Part shown: piece after piece, positions 1-6,599 of the stretch | How the letters are laid out: each line of letters starts with the position of its first letter | How positions within the stretch are numbered: the stretch's first letter is position 1 | Origin: Azonexus sp. | Lineage (GTDB): Bacteria; Pseudomonadota; Gammaproteobacteria; Burkholderiales; Rhodocyclaceae | Length of the DNA stretch: 13,942 bases | Direction: 5' to 3' | Assembly: GCA_030697085.1 (NCBI GenBank) | Contig: JAUYQT010000691.1 | Span: forward strand, 1-13,942 | Program-made: the position numbers and the translations under genes | Notes under the pieces: model-generated | The model's database searches: none | The model's input: only the letters and a program-made list of their open reading frames with translations | Told to the model about the DNA's origin: nothing

Positions 1-366
1 GCCTATGTCAATTTCGCCCGGCAACGCCCCTGGCAGGAAGCCGCCGCCGCGTCACTGACCGAGTTGTTCGCGCCGACCATTCACCAGTCGCGTCTCGATA
101 ACTGGCCGACGCATTACCCGTGGATCGAACCGACTGGCTACGATTATTTTCGTCGTCGCCTCAACGAAGCGCCTCGCGATGTCGTCCATGGCCTGCGTAT
201 TACGCTTGGCCATTTCACCACGCGCCAAGAGCAGGAGCGGGTGATCGATATTCTGCAAATGAAGCTCGATATCCTGTGGTCGATGCTCGACGCCATGCTG
301 CTGGCTCATTGCCCGGTGCAAATTGACAGTTGGGGCGCGTATACCAACATGGCACGAGTCTCATGA
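1..366 (+). CDS. pqqC: Pyrroloquinoline-quinone synthase PqqC, C-terminal part
   Basis: The reading frame is open from the first base, so the 5' part of the gene lies outside the window; 121 codons are visible. PqqC is the cofactor-free oxidase that closes the ring and carries out the final oxidation giving PQQ, in the cytoplasm. The visible part matches the C-terminal half of the family: a [14 protein letters not shown] stretch, then [30 protein letters not shown] and [15 protein letters not shown]. The Tyr/Arg of YFRRRL and the Lys of MKLDILW probably correspond to conserved active-site residues of the family (known for Klebsiella PqqC), but I aligned these only by eye. The short C-terminal tail ending in ARVS is ordinary. 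pqqA follows after 108 bases on the same strand, which fits a PQQ operon. Confidence 0.95.
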   Translation, partial: AYVNFARQRPWQEAAAASLTELFAPTIHQSRLDNWPTHYPWIEPTGYDYFRRRLNEAPRDVVHGLRITLGHFTTRQEQERVIDILQMKLDILWSMLDAMLLAHCPVQIDSWGAYTNMARVS

Positions 367-474
367 TTTTATGGAGCAGGTTTTGGCAAAAAGCCGGGCG
401 CCCGACAGCGCGCATTGACCAATAATCAATATCAGGAGCGGCAATGTGTCGTTCCATCGACAGGAGACATCAAT

Positions 475-549
475 ATGAACTGGCAAACCCCGGCTTACTG
501 TGAGATCCGCCTTGGCTTTGAAGTAACCGCATACGTTTACGTCCGCTAA
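475..549 (+). CDS. pqqA: PQQ precursor peptide PqqA
   Basis: This 24-codon gene encodes the ribosomal precursor of PQQ. It begins MNWQTPAYCEIRLGFEVT and ends AYVYVR. The core motif EVTAY places Glu16 and Tyr20 at the i,i+4 spacing that PqqE cross-links in known PqqA peptides, and the length equals the usual 23-24 residues. The start is fixed by a clear AGGAG Shine-Dalgarno at 462-466, eight bases ahead of ATG. It lies between pqqC and pqqD on the same strand, which confirms the call. In most described operons pqqA comes first, so its place here is unusual. A second Tyr (Tyr22) and a Cys (Cys9) are less typical details. Because of its size it would be missed by routine gene calling. Confidence 0.95.
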   Translation: MNWQTPAYCEIRLGFEVTAYVYVR

Positions 550-596
550 ACGAGCTACGGGGCGGCTTGCTGTCTGGTCGCCTCACGCCCAACGCC

Positions 597-875
597 ATGA
601 CAAACATGACCCAAACTTGCCCGCGGCTCAGTCCGCACTATGTCTTCCGTTACGAAGCCAGTCAGCAGGCGCACATCCTGCTCTACCCGGAAGGCTTGAT
701 CAAACTCAACCCCGCTGCCGCTGAAATTCTCCTGCGCTGTGACGGTGCGAGCACGCCTGATCAGATCATCGCTCACCTCGATGCCGCCTTCCCCGGCAAC
801 AGCGAAGCGATCACGCGCGACACGCATGCTTTTTTGCAGGCCGCCTACGACAAAGGCTGGCTGCGCAGCCAATAA
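597..875 (+). CDS. pqqD: PQQ biosynthesis peptide chaperone PqqD
   Basis: A 92-residue protein of the PqqD family, a RiPP recognition element that binds the PqqA peptide and presents it to the radical-SAM enzyme PqqE in the cytoplasm. Family features are PRLSPHYVFRYE, the strand ILLYPEGLIKLNPAAAEILLRCDG, then a helical part (DQIIAHLDAAFPG) and a C-terminal FLQAAYDKGWL, all in the usual order and length. It starts 47 bases after pqqA. The start is uncertain: ATG at 597 was chosen for family length, but neither it nor ATG at 606 has a good ribosome site, and a TTG at 567 is also in frame behind a G-rich stretch. Translation may depend on coupling with pqqA. No pqqE follows; the next gene is on the opposite strand. 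Confidence 0.93.
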   Translation: MTNMTQTCPRLSPHYVFRYEASQQAHILLYPEGLIKLNPAAAEILLRCDGASTPDQIIAHLDAAFPGNSEAITRDTHAFLQAAYDKGWLRSQ

Positions 876-982
876 AAAGGCGCGGCAGGACGACGCACAA
901 AGAGGGCGCCTGCGTGACCCGACCCGGCATTTGAACTTTGAATCTGCGGCCATGCGCTGCTGATTGCTGGTGCAGAAGTATT

Positions 983-1174
983 TCAGCGCTCGGTTTTTTC
1001 CTGCTTACTGGTGTAGTGCTGACACGCTTTGCGCAGGAAACCCATCTGGTTTCGGAAGTTTCGGCAGCCTTTGCAGATTGCCAGATGCATTTCCAGATTG
1101 ACCCGTTCGGCGAGCGTGGTTTTTCTGTCCTGGGCTTCGGATAGCAAATGGGTGACTTCCTTACAGCTCAGCAT
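983..1174 (-). CDS. Small zinc-finger (zf-HC2-type) anti-sigma factor
   Basis: A 63-residue protein beginning MLSCKEVTHLLSEAQDRK. It carries the zinc-binding signature of anti-sigma (ZAS/zf-HC2) domains: Cys4, then His30-x3-Cys34-x2-Cys37 (HLAICKGC). No membrane segment follows, so it is a minimal cytosolic anti-sigma domain, expected to bind the ECF factor encoded just before it and perhaps to release it on zinc or thiol stress. The redox part is inference. The ATG was chosen over an upstream in-frame ATG at 1255 because it opens at the domain start and has AGGAG seven bases before it (1182-1186 on the plus strand). It overlaps the sigma factor stop by seven bases (ATGCTGA), a typical coupled sigma/anti-sigma arrangement. 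It is the last gene of the leftward operon. Confidence 0.9.
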   Translation of the reverse strand: MLSCKEVTHLLSEAQDRKTTLAERVNLEMHLAICKGCRNFRNQMGFLRKACQHYTSKQEKTER

Positions 1175-1746
1175 GGCTGTTCTCCTGTGGTGAACCAGTT
1201 TTTCTCCAGGCAGCGACGCAGTCCATTGCGGGCCCGATGCAGAATCACGTTGCAATTACTCGTTGTGAGCGCTAACTCCTGACAAACCTCCGCGGTTTCA
1301 AATTCCAGGAATTCACGCATCATGAAGACGCGAGCGGTGTTTTCCGGTAGTTTTTTCAGGCAGATATCAAAGATTTCCCAAAAGCGTTGTTGCCGGAAGC
1401 TTTCTTCCGGGTCGCCCCAATCGTGTGGGCGGGCGGCGGGTGACCAATGGGCATTGGTTTGAAATAGCCTGTCAAAGGTTTGGTCGAGGTTTTCTTCTTC
1501 CTGCGACATTGCCGAAATATTGGTGGTGCGACTTTGTAGCCGAATCTGATCGATGATCTTGTGACGCAAGATGGCAAAAACCCAGGTTTTCAGTGCCGAG
1601 CGCCCGGCAAATTCATTGGCGCTGGTCAGCGCGGCGGCGAGGGCTTCCTGGACGACGTCTTCGGCCAGTGATTCATCACGCAACTGCAGGTGCGCGAACT
1701 TGATCATGTCGTGGCGAATCTCGCCCAGCATCGCGTTGTCGATCAT
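1168..1746 (-). CDS. ECF-type RNA polymerase sigma factor
   Basis: A 192-residue sigma-70 family protein that directs RNA polymerase to alternative promoters. Region 2 is seen at about residues 8-70 (AEDVVQEALAAAL, then GRSALKTWVFAILRHKIIDQIR). A charged linker of about 60 residues follows, then region 4 at about 125-185 (LPENTARVFMMREFLEFET, then SNCNVILHRARNGLRRCL). The overall form resembles the sigma subfamily modelled as TIGR02943, a comparison from memory. ATG at 1744-1746 has no Shine-Dalgarno but overlaps the stop of a 29-codon ORF as ATGA, so its translation is probably coupled. The zinc-finger anti-sigma gene overlaps its 3' end. The operon upstream holds two glycosyltransferase-like genes. 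The target promoters cannot be read from this window. Confidence 0.95.
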   Translation of the reverse strand: MIDNAMLGEIRHDMIKFAHLQLRDESLAEDVVQEALAAALTSANEFAGRSALKTWVFAILRHKIIDQIRLQSRTTNISAMSQEEENLDQTFDRLFQTNAHWSPAARPHDWGDPEESFRQQRFWEIFDICLKKLPENTARVFMMREFLEFETAEVCQELALTTSNCNVILHRARNGLRRCLEKNWFTTGEQPC

Positions 1747-1832
1747 GCGAGTAGGGCTCGCGGCGAATTCCCCAACGCTCGGTTGATTGGCTCGTCGTTG
1801 AAAAATTTACCGATATCTCTAAACAAACCCAT
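1743..1832 (-). CDS. 29-residue small ORF coupled to the ECF sigma gene
   Basis: This ORF begins MGLFRDIGKFFNDEPIN and ends PRALLA, 29 residues. It has a strong ribosome site, AGGAGA at 1838-1843 six bases ahead of ATG, which overlaps the stop codon of the preceding gene. Its own stop overlaps the ATG of the sigma factor as ATGA, while the sigma gene has no ribosome site of its own. The first half could form an amphipathic helix (LFRDIGKFF). The sequence shows a translatable small gene; a coupling role is inference. It might instead be the true N-terminus of the sigma factor separated by a -1 shift, or a functional micropeptide. I know of no family for it. Conservation in related genomes would decide. 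Confidence 0.6.
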   Translation of the reverse strand: MGLFRDIGKFFNDEPINRALGNSPRALLA

Positions 1833-1841
1833 TGGTTTCTC

Positions 1842-2552
1842 CTAAAGCGGTGCGGGCGGAGATCGTACTGTTTGATCAAATTTCGGTCTATCGCCGCTTG
1901 GTGTGATCAGGTGGGCAAGGCTGGGGCAATGTTGCAGCAGGCGCTCAAAGTCTTCCTTGCGGTCAACGTCCCATAACGGGCTAAATTCAGACCATTGCCA
2001 GCCGATCTCGGTCAGTTGTCGGCGGGTTTGCGCCATGACCCGCTCGCTGCTCCATTCGATTGTTTCAAAGACGCGTCGTGCGGCTTGTTGCATGCCGATC
2101 AGCACATAGCCACCATCTTCTGCCGGGGTGAGCACGGCCTGGTTGATCGCCAGAGCGGTGGCGGCAGCTTGCAAGTGAGCGGCGTCGAGCGCCGGGCAGT
2201 CGGTGCCGATGACCAGTGTGCCGGCGGGGCAGGGCGATTCGGCGATTGCCTGGTGCATGCGTTCGCCCAGATCGCCAGGCATTTGCTGGCGCAAGCTGAT
2301 CGTGTCGTGCTGCTGGGTGCATTGAATAAAGTCCGGGTGCTGCGTATTCGGCGTGCACCATAGCGTGACCGGGCCGAGGTTGGCGTTGAGCGCGGTGGCG
2401 ACGGTTCGCTGGATAAGCCAGCCTTGCAGGGCGGCGGCACCTTCTGCACCGAGGTGTGGAATCAGGCGCGTTTTGCTTAAACCGGGGATCGGCGCCTTGG
2501 CCAGAATGGCGATGGCGATGCGCTGGTTTGCCTCAGTTTTTACCTGGGACAT
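1842..2552 (-). CDS. DUF2064 / TIGR04282-type glycosyltransferase
   Basis: A protein of 236 residues with a GT-A/nucleotidyltransferase-like fold. Seen motifs are the N-terminal AIAILAKAPIPGLSKTRLIP, the central LVIGTDCPALDAAHL, the AEDGGYVLIG block, and WDVDRKEDFERLL near the end. These are characteristic of the DUF2064 family, named in TIGRFAM as an arsenosugar-biosynthesis glycosyltransferase after its neighbours in some genomes. The real donor and acceptor here are unknown. ATG at 2550-2552 was preferred over an ATG eight codons upstream (2576), since GGGAG lies about eight bases ahead of it. With that start it overlaps the end of the TIGR04283-type gene by 20 bases. Its stop codon overlaps the ribosome site of the small ORF that precedes the sigma factor. 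Confidence 0.88.
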   Translation of the reverse strand: MSQVKTEANQRIAIAILAKAPIPGLSKTRLIPHLGAEGAAALQGWLIQRTVATALNANLGPVTLWCTPNTQHPDFIQCTQQHDTISLRQQMPGDLGERMHQAIAESPCPAGTLVIGTDCPALDAAHLQAAATALAINQAVLTPAEDGGYVLIGMQQAARRVFETIEWSSERVMAQTRRQLTEIGWQWSEFSPLWDVDRKEDFERLLQHCPSLAHLITPSGDRPKFDQTVRSPPAPL

Positions 2553-3255
2553 AGCCGTACTCCCGGGCAAGATCATGCGGGCTGGCGCCGAAAAAAAAGC
2601 GCAGGCGGAGTTGCCACATCAGCAATATTGTTCGCAGCACACCATGTTTTTCCCAGCGTCGGCCGGAGGTGATGACTTTTTCGGCAAGACAGACGGGGCG
2701 TGATATCGCCAGCATTCGGCGGGAAAAAACGATGTCTTCCATGAGCGGAATGTCGGGGAAGCCGGCGGCCAGAATAAACGCATCTTTCGTCACAAAAATG
2801 GCCTGGTCGCCGGTCGCAATGCCGGTCAGGCGCGAACGCCAGTTCATCAGGCGGGCAATCAGCCCCAGACCGGGGGCGGCGCCGTTGATCGTTACATCAA
2901 AACGCCCCCAGCATGCGCCTTGGCTGATTGCGCCATTGATCAATGCCGGGGCCGCTTCGGGCAATTCGGTGTCAGCGTGGAGAAATAGCAAAATATCAGC
3001 CCTTGCCAGGGTGGCACCCGCATTCATCTGGCAGCCGCGGCCCTGGGGTGAGGTACTGACCTGGTCCACGAATTGGGGGGCGAGTTTGGCCAGAAGTTGC
3101 GGCGTGGTGTCGCTGCTCGAGCCATCGACCACGATGATCTCGCAGCCTTGGCGGCGGATGCGCTGTAGTCGTTCGAGCAAAAGCGCTAGCCCAGCGGCCT
3201 CATTAAGCACCGGGATGATGATGGAAATATTGGCTATTTCAGGAGCGTAGTTCAT
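2533..3255 (-). CDS. TIGR04283-type family 2 glycosyltransferase
   Basis: A 240-residue GT-A glycosyltransferase. It opens with ISIIIPVLNEAAGLALLLERL (about residues 11-31), followed by EIIVVDGSSSDTT (nucleotide-sugar binding), GRGCQMNAGA, the metal-binding LFLHADTELP motif in place of a classic DxD, and a late MEDIVFSRRM block. A hydrophobic, basic C-terminal stretch (LLMWQLRLRFFFG) may touch the membrane. These features fit TIGR04283, a family usually paired with the TIGR04282 protein, as it is here. In some cyanobacteria and others the pair sits with arsenosugar genes; no arsM or arsS-like gene is in view, so the substrate is open. The start ATG lies 13 bases after the DUF3047 stop and lacks a clear ribosome site, suggesting coupled translation. 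Confidence 0.9.
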   Translation of the reverse strand: MNYAPEIANISIIIPVLNEAAGLALLLERLQRIRRQGCEIIVVDGSSSDTTPQLLAKLAPQFVDQVSTSPQGRGCQMNAGATLARADILLFLHADTELPEAAPALINGAISQGACWGRFDVTINGAAPGLGLIARLMNWRSRLTGIATGDQAIFVTKDAFILAAGFPDIPLMEDIVFSRRMLAISRPVCLAEKVITSGRRWEKHGVLRTILLMWQLRLRFFFGASPHDLAREYGYVPGKN

Positions 3256-3268
3256 CGTTGGCGGTTAT

Positions 3269-4021
3269 CTAGGTCGGGGCAGGGCATTCGGCCTCTTTCG
3301 TGACAAAGCGAAAATCGGCAAAGCCGGCATGGGCCTGCTCGCCCGTATTGTCGGTATCCGAGGCGACGGCGAGTCCGCTCAGTTCACCGGCAAGATTGCC
3401 AAAGGCGCGCTGGAAATCATCTAGCACATTGCGTCGTTCATGCACCCAGACGCCTACCTGGCCAGCGCCGGAGCGGAGCACCCAGAGGCGGACGCGGTCG
3501 GTGTAGGCACTATTCTGCAAGGTGCCGACGGGGTGCGTGTTATCCCAGACGTAGTTGAGCGCCGCATCGGGGAGCTGCGCGCCGTAAACGGCGCGGCCCA
3601 GACTGAGTTTGGCGCGGGTCGCCAGGCTGAGCTGTTCCGGCGGCACGGTGAAGGTCAGATAAATTCGCGCCGCATAGTCGTCGCCGGATTTTTGGCTCAT
3701 GTCAGCGGAAAGAAGCGGCGCATCAATCCGCCATTGCCAACATAAAATCGGGGTCTTTTTCAGGTTGACCGCAAGCGTTCGTCCGAGCAGCGCCATGCTT
3801 TTATCGGCCTGTGCCTCAATGGCAAATACACCATCCCATTGGCGCAGGGCGTATCGGGTGGGCGGAATTTTCGGGTTCGGTTGCTCGATCTTCCAGGGCG
3901 CCGGGATGGCTGGGTTTGCTACCTCAGCCTCGCTGAAGCGCCCCACCCAGAAGCTATCGGCCGGTGCCGTCAACGGCAGGGCCAGCAGCGTGATGAGCAT
4001 GAAGGAATTAAATCGGGGCAT
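3269..4021 (-). CDS. Secreted DUF3047 family protein
   Basis: A 250-residue protein with an apparent Sec signal peptide: MPRFNSFMLITLLALPLTAPADS, written here only to show its basic start, hydrophobic core and a likely cut near the Ala-Pro-Ala. The mature part carries DUF3047 features: ILCWQWRIDAPL, GDDYAARIYLTF, ALNYVWDNTHPVG and a C-terminal FADFRFV. The family is beta-rich and of unknown function; periplasmic location is inferred from the signal. It is the first gene of the leftward operon. A GGGAGG ribosome site lies at 4033-4038 on the plus strand, eleven bases before the ATG, a somewhat long spacing. The next gene starts 13 bases after its stop. Its co-transcription with two glycosyltransferases suggests an envelope or polysaccharide-related role, which is inference. 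Confidence 0.88.
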   Translation of the reverse strand: MPRFNSFMLITLLALPLTAPADSFWVGRFSEAEVANPAIPAPWKIEQPNPKIPPTRYALRQWDGVFAIEAQADKSMALLGRTLAVNLKKTPILCWQWRIDAPLLSADMSQKSGDDYAARIYLTFTVPPEQLSLATRAKLSLGRAVYGAQLPDAALNYVWDNTHPVGTLQNSAYTDRVRLWVLRSGAGQVGVWVHERRNVLDDFQRAFGNLAGELSGLAVASDTDNTGEQAHAGFADFRFVTKEAECPAPT

Positions 4022-4259
4022 GGCCTGCTGATCCTCCCGCCATTTCGACGGTCAATAGTGGGTGTGGCTTGTGAAGTGGCATGCGATGCTTTCTCAAAGA
4101 TCGGGCTGGGATCAAGGATTTTTTGTCTGAGCATTAGTCGGCTGGCGGTCCATTTTCTTACAGGCAAGCCTGCTTAGGCGCGCTGGTCAACTAGTTTTCA
4201 ACCTGGCGCTGTCGCGTCTGGTGGTCGGGTATCATCATTGGGTTATAGGGAGGCAAAAA
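4022..4259. promoter_or_regulatory. Divergent intergenic region between the DUF3047 operon and selD
   Basis: This 238-base gap separates two divergent transcription units, so it must hold both promoters. I see no -35/-10 pair strong enough to name on either strand. A short perfect inverted repeat, CAGGCAAGCCTG, lies at 4161-4172 and could be an operator, but its length makes chance likely. The ribosome site of selD is clear: GGGAGG at 4248-4253, six bases before ATG at 4260. This decides that start over an in-frame GTG at 4221. Confidence 0.5.
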
Positions 4260-6536
4260 ATGCAAGCCACGGCAAGCCCGGTGCTGAGAGATATCGTGCT
4301 GATTGGTGGTGGTCACAGCCATGTTGGCGTGCTTCATAGGTTTGCCATGAACCCGTTGCCCGGCGTGCGCCTGACGGTGATTTGCACCGATACCGAGACA
4401 CCTTATTCAGGCATGTTGCCGGGCTATATCGCCGGTCATTACCGTTTTGACGAGGTCCATATCGACCTGCGTCGGCTGGCCGAATTTGCCGGCGCACGTT
4501 ATTACCGGGACGAAGTGATCGGCATCGACCGTGCATCGCGCCAGGTCTTGTGCCGTCAGCGGCCGCCCGTGGTTTACGACGTTTTGTCGATCAATATTGG
4601 TTCGACGCCGCAACTGGCGCAGGTCGCCGGTGCCTGCGAGCACGCCGTGCCGGTAAAGCCGATTCGTCGTTTTAATGAACGCTGGCTGGCGCTCCTGGCT
4701 CGGGTTTGCCAGCACCCGGGCGCGACGACGATCGCCGTTGTCGGCGCCGGTGCCGGTGGGGTTGAGTTAACGCTGGCCATGCAATATCGGCTGCGTCACG
4801 AATTGCTGGCCCGCGGGCGCCATCCCGACGAGTTGCGGTTTCATCTTTTTTCCGCCAGTTCGCAAATTCTGCCAACGCACAACGCTCGGGTACGCCGGGC
4901 GTTTGCCAGCGTTTTGCTTGAACGTGGCGTCATCGTGCATCTGGACGCGAAAGTGACTCAGCTTTCGGCTGGCAGTCTGCAAACCGAGGCCGGCGAGGTG
5001 CTGGCGGCGGATGAAATCATTTGGGTGACTCAGGCCGGTGGCGCCGCATGGTTGCGTGAAACTGGGCTAGCGCTGGATGACAAAGGTTTTATTCGCATTC
5101 ACGCCACCCTGCAGAGTGAAACCGATCCACTGATTTTTGCCGCCGGTGATTGCGCCGCGATGATCGATCACCCGCTGGAAAAAGCCGGCGTCTTCGCCGT
5201 GCGCATGGCCAAACCGCTGGCGGAAAATCTACGCCGGACGCTACTGCGCCAGCCGTTGCTCTCCTATCGTCCGCAGCAAAGCTGGCTAGCTTTGGTCAGC
5301 ACCGGCGACCCGCATGCCATCGCCTCGCGGGGCAGTTTTTATGCTCGTGGCGATTTGCTCTGGCGCTGGAAGGACTGGATCGATCGTCGCTTCATGCGGA
5401 AATTTACCGAACTAAACCCTTTGCCAATGGCCGGCCCGCGCTTGCTTGAGGAAATTCCGCTCGACGAAGACGAACGGATACAGGCAATTTCCGTCAGCGC
5501 CATGCGCTGCGGCGGTTGCGGCGCCAAGGTCGGCGCCAGCGTGCTGGCGCGGGCACTGGCCAGGATTCAGCCGCTCGAACGTAATGACGTGCTGATCGGC
5601 CTGCAGGCGCCGGATGACGCCGCCGTGGTTCGCGTGCCTTCGGGCAAGGCCATCGTCCAAACGGTCGATTTTTTCCGCGCCTTCATTGACGATCCCTGGC
5701 TGTTGGGTCAGATCGCCGCCAACCACGCGCTTGGCGATATTTTTGCCATGGGCGCCGAAGCGCAGACGGCGACCGCCATAGCCACCGTGCCGCCGGGTCT
5801 GGCAAGCAAGGTTGAGGACACGGTGTTTCAAATGCTGGCCGGGGCTGTTTCAGTTCTCAATGAAGCCGGTTGCGCGCTGGTCGGCGGCCATACGGGTGAG
5901 GGTCAGGAACTCGGCCTCGGCTTCGCCATCAATGGTCTGGTCGACGAAACGCTGGCCAATGTCATGCGAAAAAGCGGCATGCGCCCCGGCGACGTGTTGC
6001 TGCTGACCAAGCCGATCGGTACCGGCACGCTGCTTGCCGCCCACGCCCGCTTGCAGGTTGCAGGGCGCTGGATCGATGCGGCGCTCGACTCAATGTTGGT
6101 TTCCAACCGGCCCGCCATCCCTTGCCTGATCGCCCACGGTGCCACCGCCTGCACCGATCTCACCGGCTTCGGCTTATTCGGCCACTTGCTCGAAATGTGC
6201 CGCGCCTCAGGTGTGGACGTCGAATTGGCGCTGGCCGCCGTGCCGGTGCTCGATGCTGCGGTCGACACGATTTCGGCCGGTATTTTCAGCTCATTGCAGC
6301 CGGCGAATATCCGACTGAGCCGGGCCTTGCAGCAGCCGGACGCCTTGCGCAAAGACCCGCGTTACCCGCTACTTTTCGACCCGCAGACCGCCGGCGGTCT
6401 GCTCGTCAGCATCCCGGCCGAATCCGCCGACGCTTGCCTCGCAGCACTGCATGGCCTTGGCTACTTGAAAGCAGCCCGCATTGGGCGGGTTTTGGCGTCA
6501 GTCGATGGGCGTGAACCGATACGGCTGCTTGCCTGA
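4260..6536 (+). CDS. selD: Fused FAD-dependent oxidoreductase-selenide,water dikinase
   Basis: A 758-residue two-part protein. Residues 1 to about 400 are an NADH-dehydrogenase-2-like flavoprotein: FAD-binding IGGGHSHV at residues 15-22, a second dinucleotide fold VVGAGAGGVE near 160-169, and FAAGDCA near 292-298. From about residue 408 to the end is SelD, which makes selenophosphate from selenide and ATP for Sec and selenouridine synthesis. Its active-site loop is CGGCGAK, with Cys420 and Lys423 matching the catalytic Cys-x2-Lys; TGC codons show a Cys and not a Sec form. DDAAVV, QTVDFF and GGHTGEG are the metal/ATP-binding blocks. The fusion is known in many proteobacteria; the flavoprotein may reduce or deliver the selenium substrate, which is inference. 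No other selenium gene is in the window. Confidence 0.95.
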   Translation: MQATASPVLRDIVLIGGGHSHVGVLHRFAMNPLPGVRLTVICTDTETPYSGMLPGYIAGHYRFDEVHIDLRRLAEFAGARYYRDEVIGIDRASRQVLCRQRPPVVYDVLSINIGSTPQLAQVAGACEHAVPVKPIRRFNERWLALLARVCQHPGATTIAVVGAGAGGVELTLAMQYRLRHELLARGRHPDELRFHLFSASSQILPTHNARVRRAFASVLLERGVIVHLDAKVTQLSAGSLQTEAGEVLAADEIIWVTQAGGAAWLRETGLALDDKGFIRIHATLQSETDPLIFAAGDCAAMIDHPLEKAGVFAVRMAKPLAENLRRTLLRQPLLSYRPQQSWLALVSTGDPHAIASRGSFYARGDLLWRWKDWIDRRFMRKFTELNPLPMAGPRLLEEIPLDEDERIQAISVSAMRCGGCGAKVGASVLARALARIQPLERNDVLIGLQAPDDAAVVRVPSGKAIVQTVDFFRAFIDDPWLLGQIAANHALGDIFAMGAEAQTATAIATVPPGLASKVEDTVFQMLAGAVSVLNEAGCALVGGHTGEGQELGLGFAINGLVDETLANVMRKSGMRPGDVLLLTKPIGTGTLLAAHARLQVAGRWIDAALDSMLVSNRPAIPCLIAHGATACTDLTGFGLFGHLLEMCRASGVDVELALAAVPVLDAAVDTISAGIFSSLQPANIRLSRALQQPDALRKDPRYPLLFDPQTAGGLLVSIPAESADACLAALHGLGYLKAARIGRVLASVDGREPIRLLA

Positions 6537-6599
6537 GAAGTTTGCTTCTTGATCCGGGAAACCCCAGTCTTCAACCGAGGTTTCCAGGCGGCTTGCCAA

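Noticed and set aside
395..404. CGGGCGCCCG palindrome between pqqC and pqqA
   Set aside because: A ten-base palindrome without a loop or T-run is too short to call an operator or terminator in DNA of this composition.
415..443. TTGACC at 415-420 as a -35 box for pqqA
   Set aside because: No acceptable -10 hexamer lies 16-18 bases downstream, so no promoter was called.
878..911. AGGCGC ... GCGCCT inverted repeat after pqqD
   Set aside because: Six-base stem with a 22-base loop and no T-run; likely chance in GC-rich sequence. The 107-base gap between pqqD and the anti-sigma gene otherwise holds nothing I can support.
5502..5530. Selenocysteine form of SelD
   Set aside because: The active-site position and its neighbours are TGC Cys codons; no in-frame TGA is present, so no Sec insertion is implied.
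6557..6585. Inverted repeat GGAAACC ... GGTTTCC between selD and the convergent gene
   Set aside because: Only a 7-base stem with a 15-base loop and no T-run on either side, so it is not a convincing terminator, although its place between convergent genes is suggestive.
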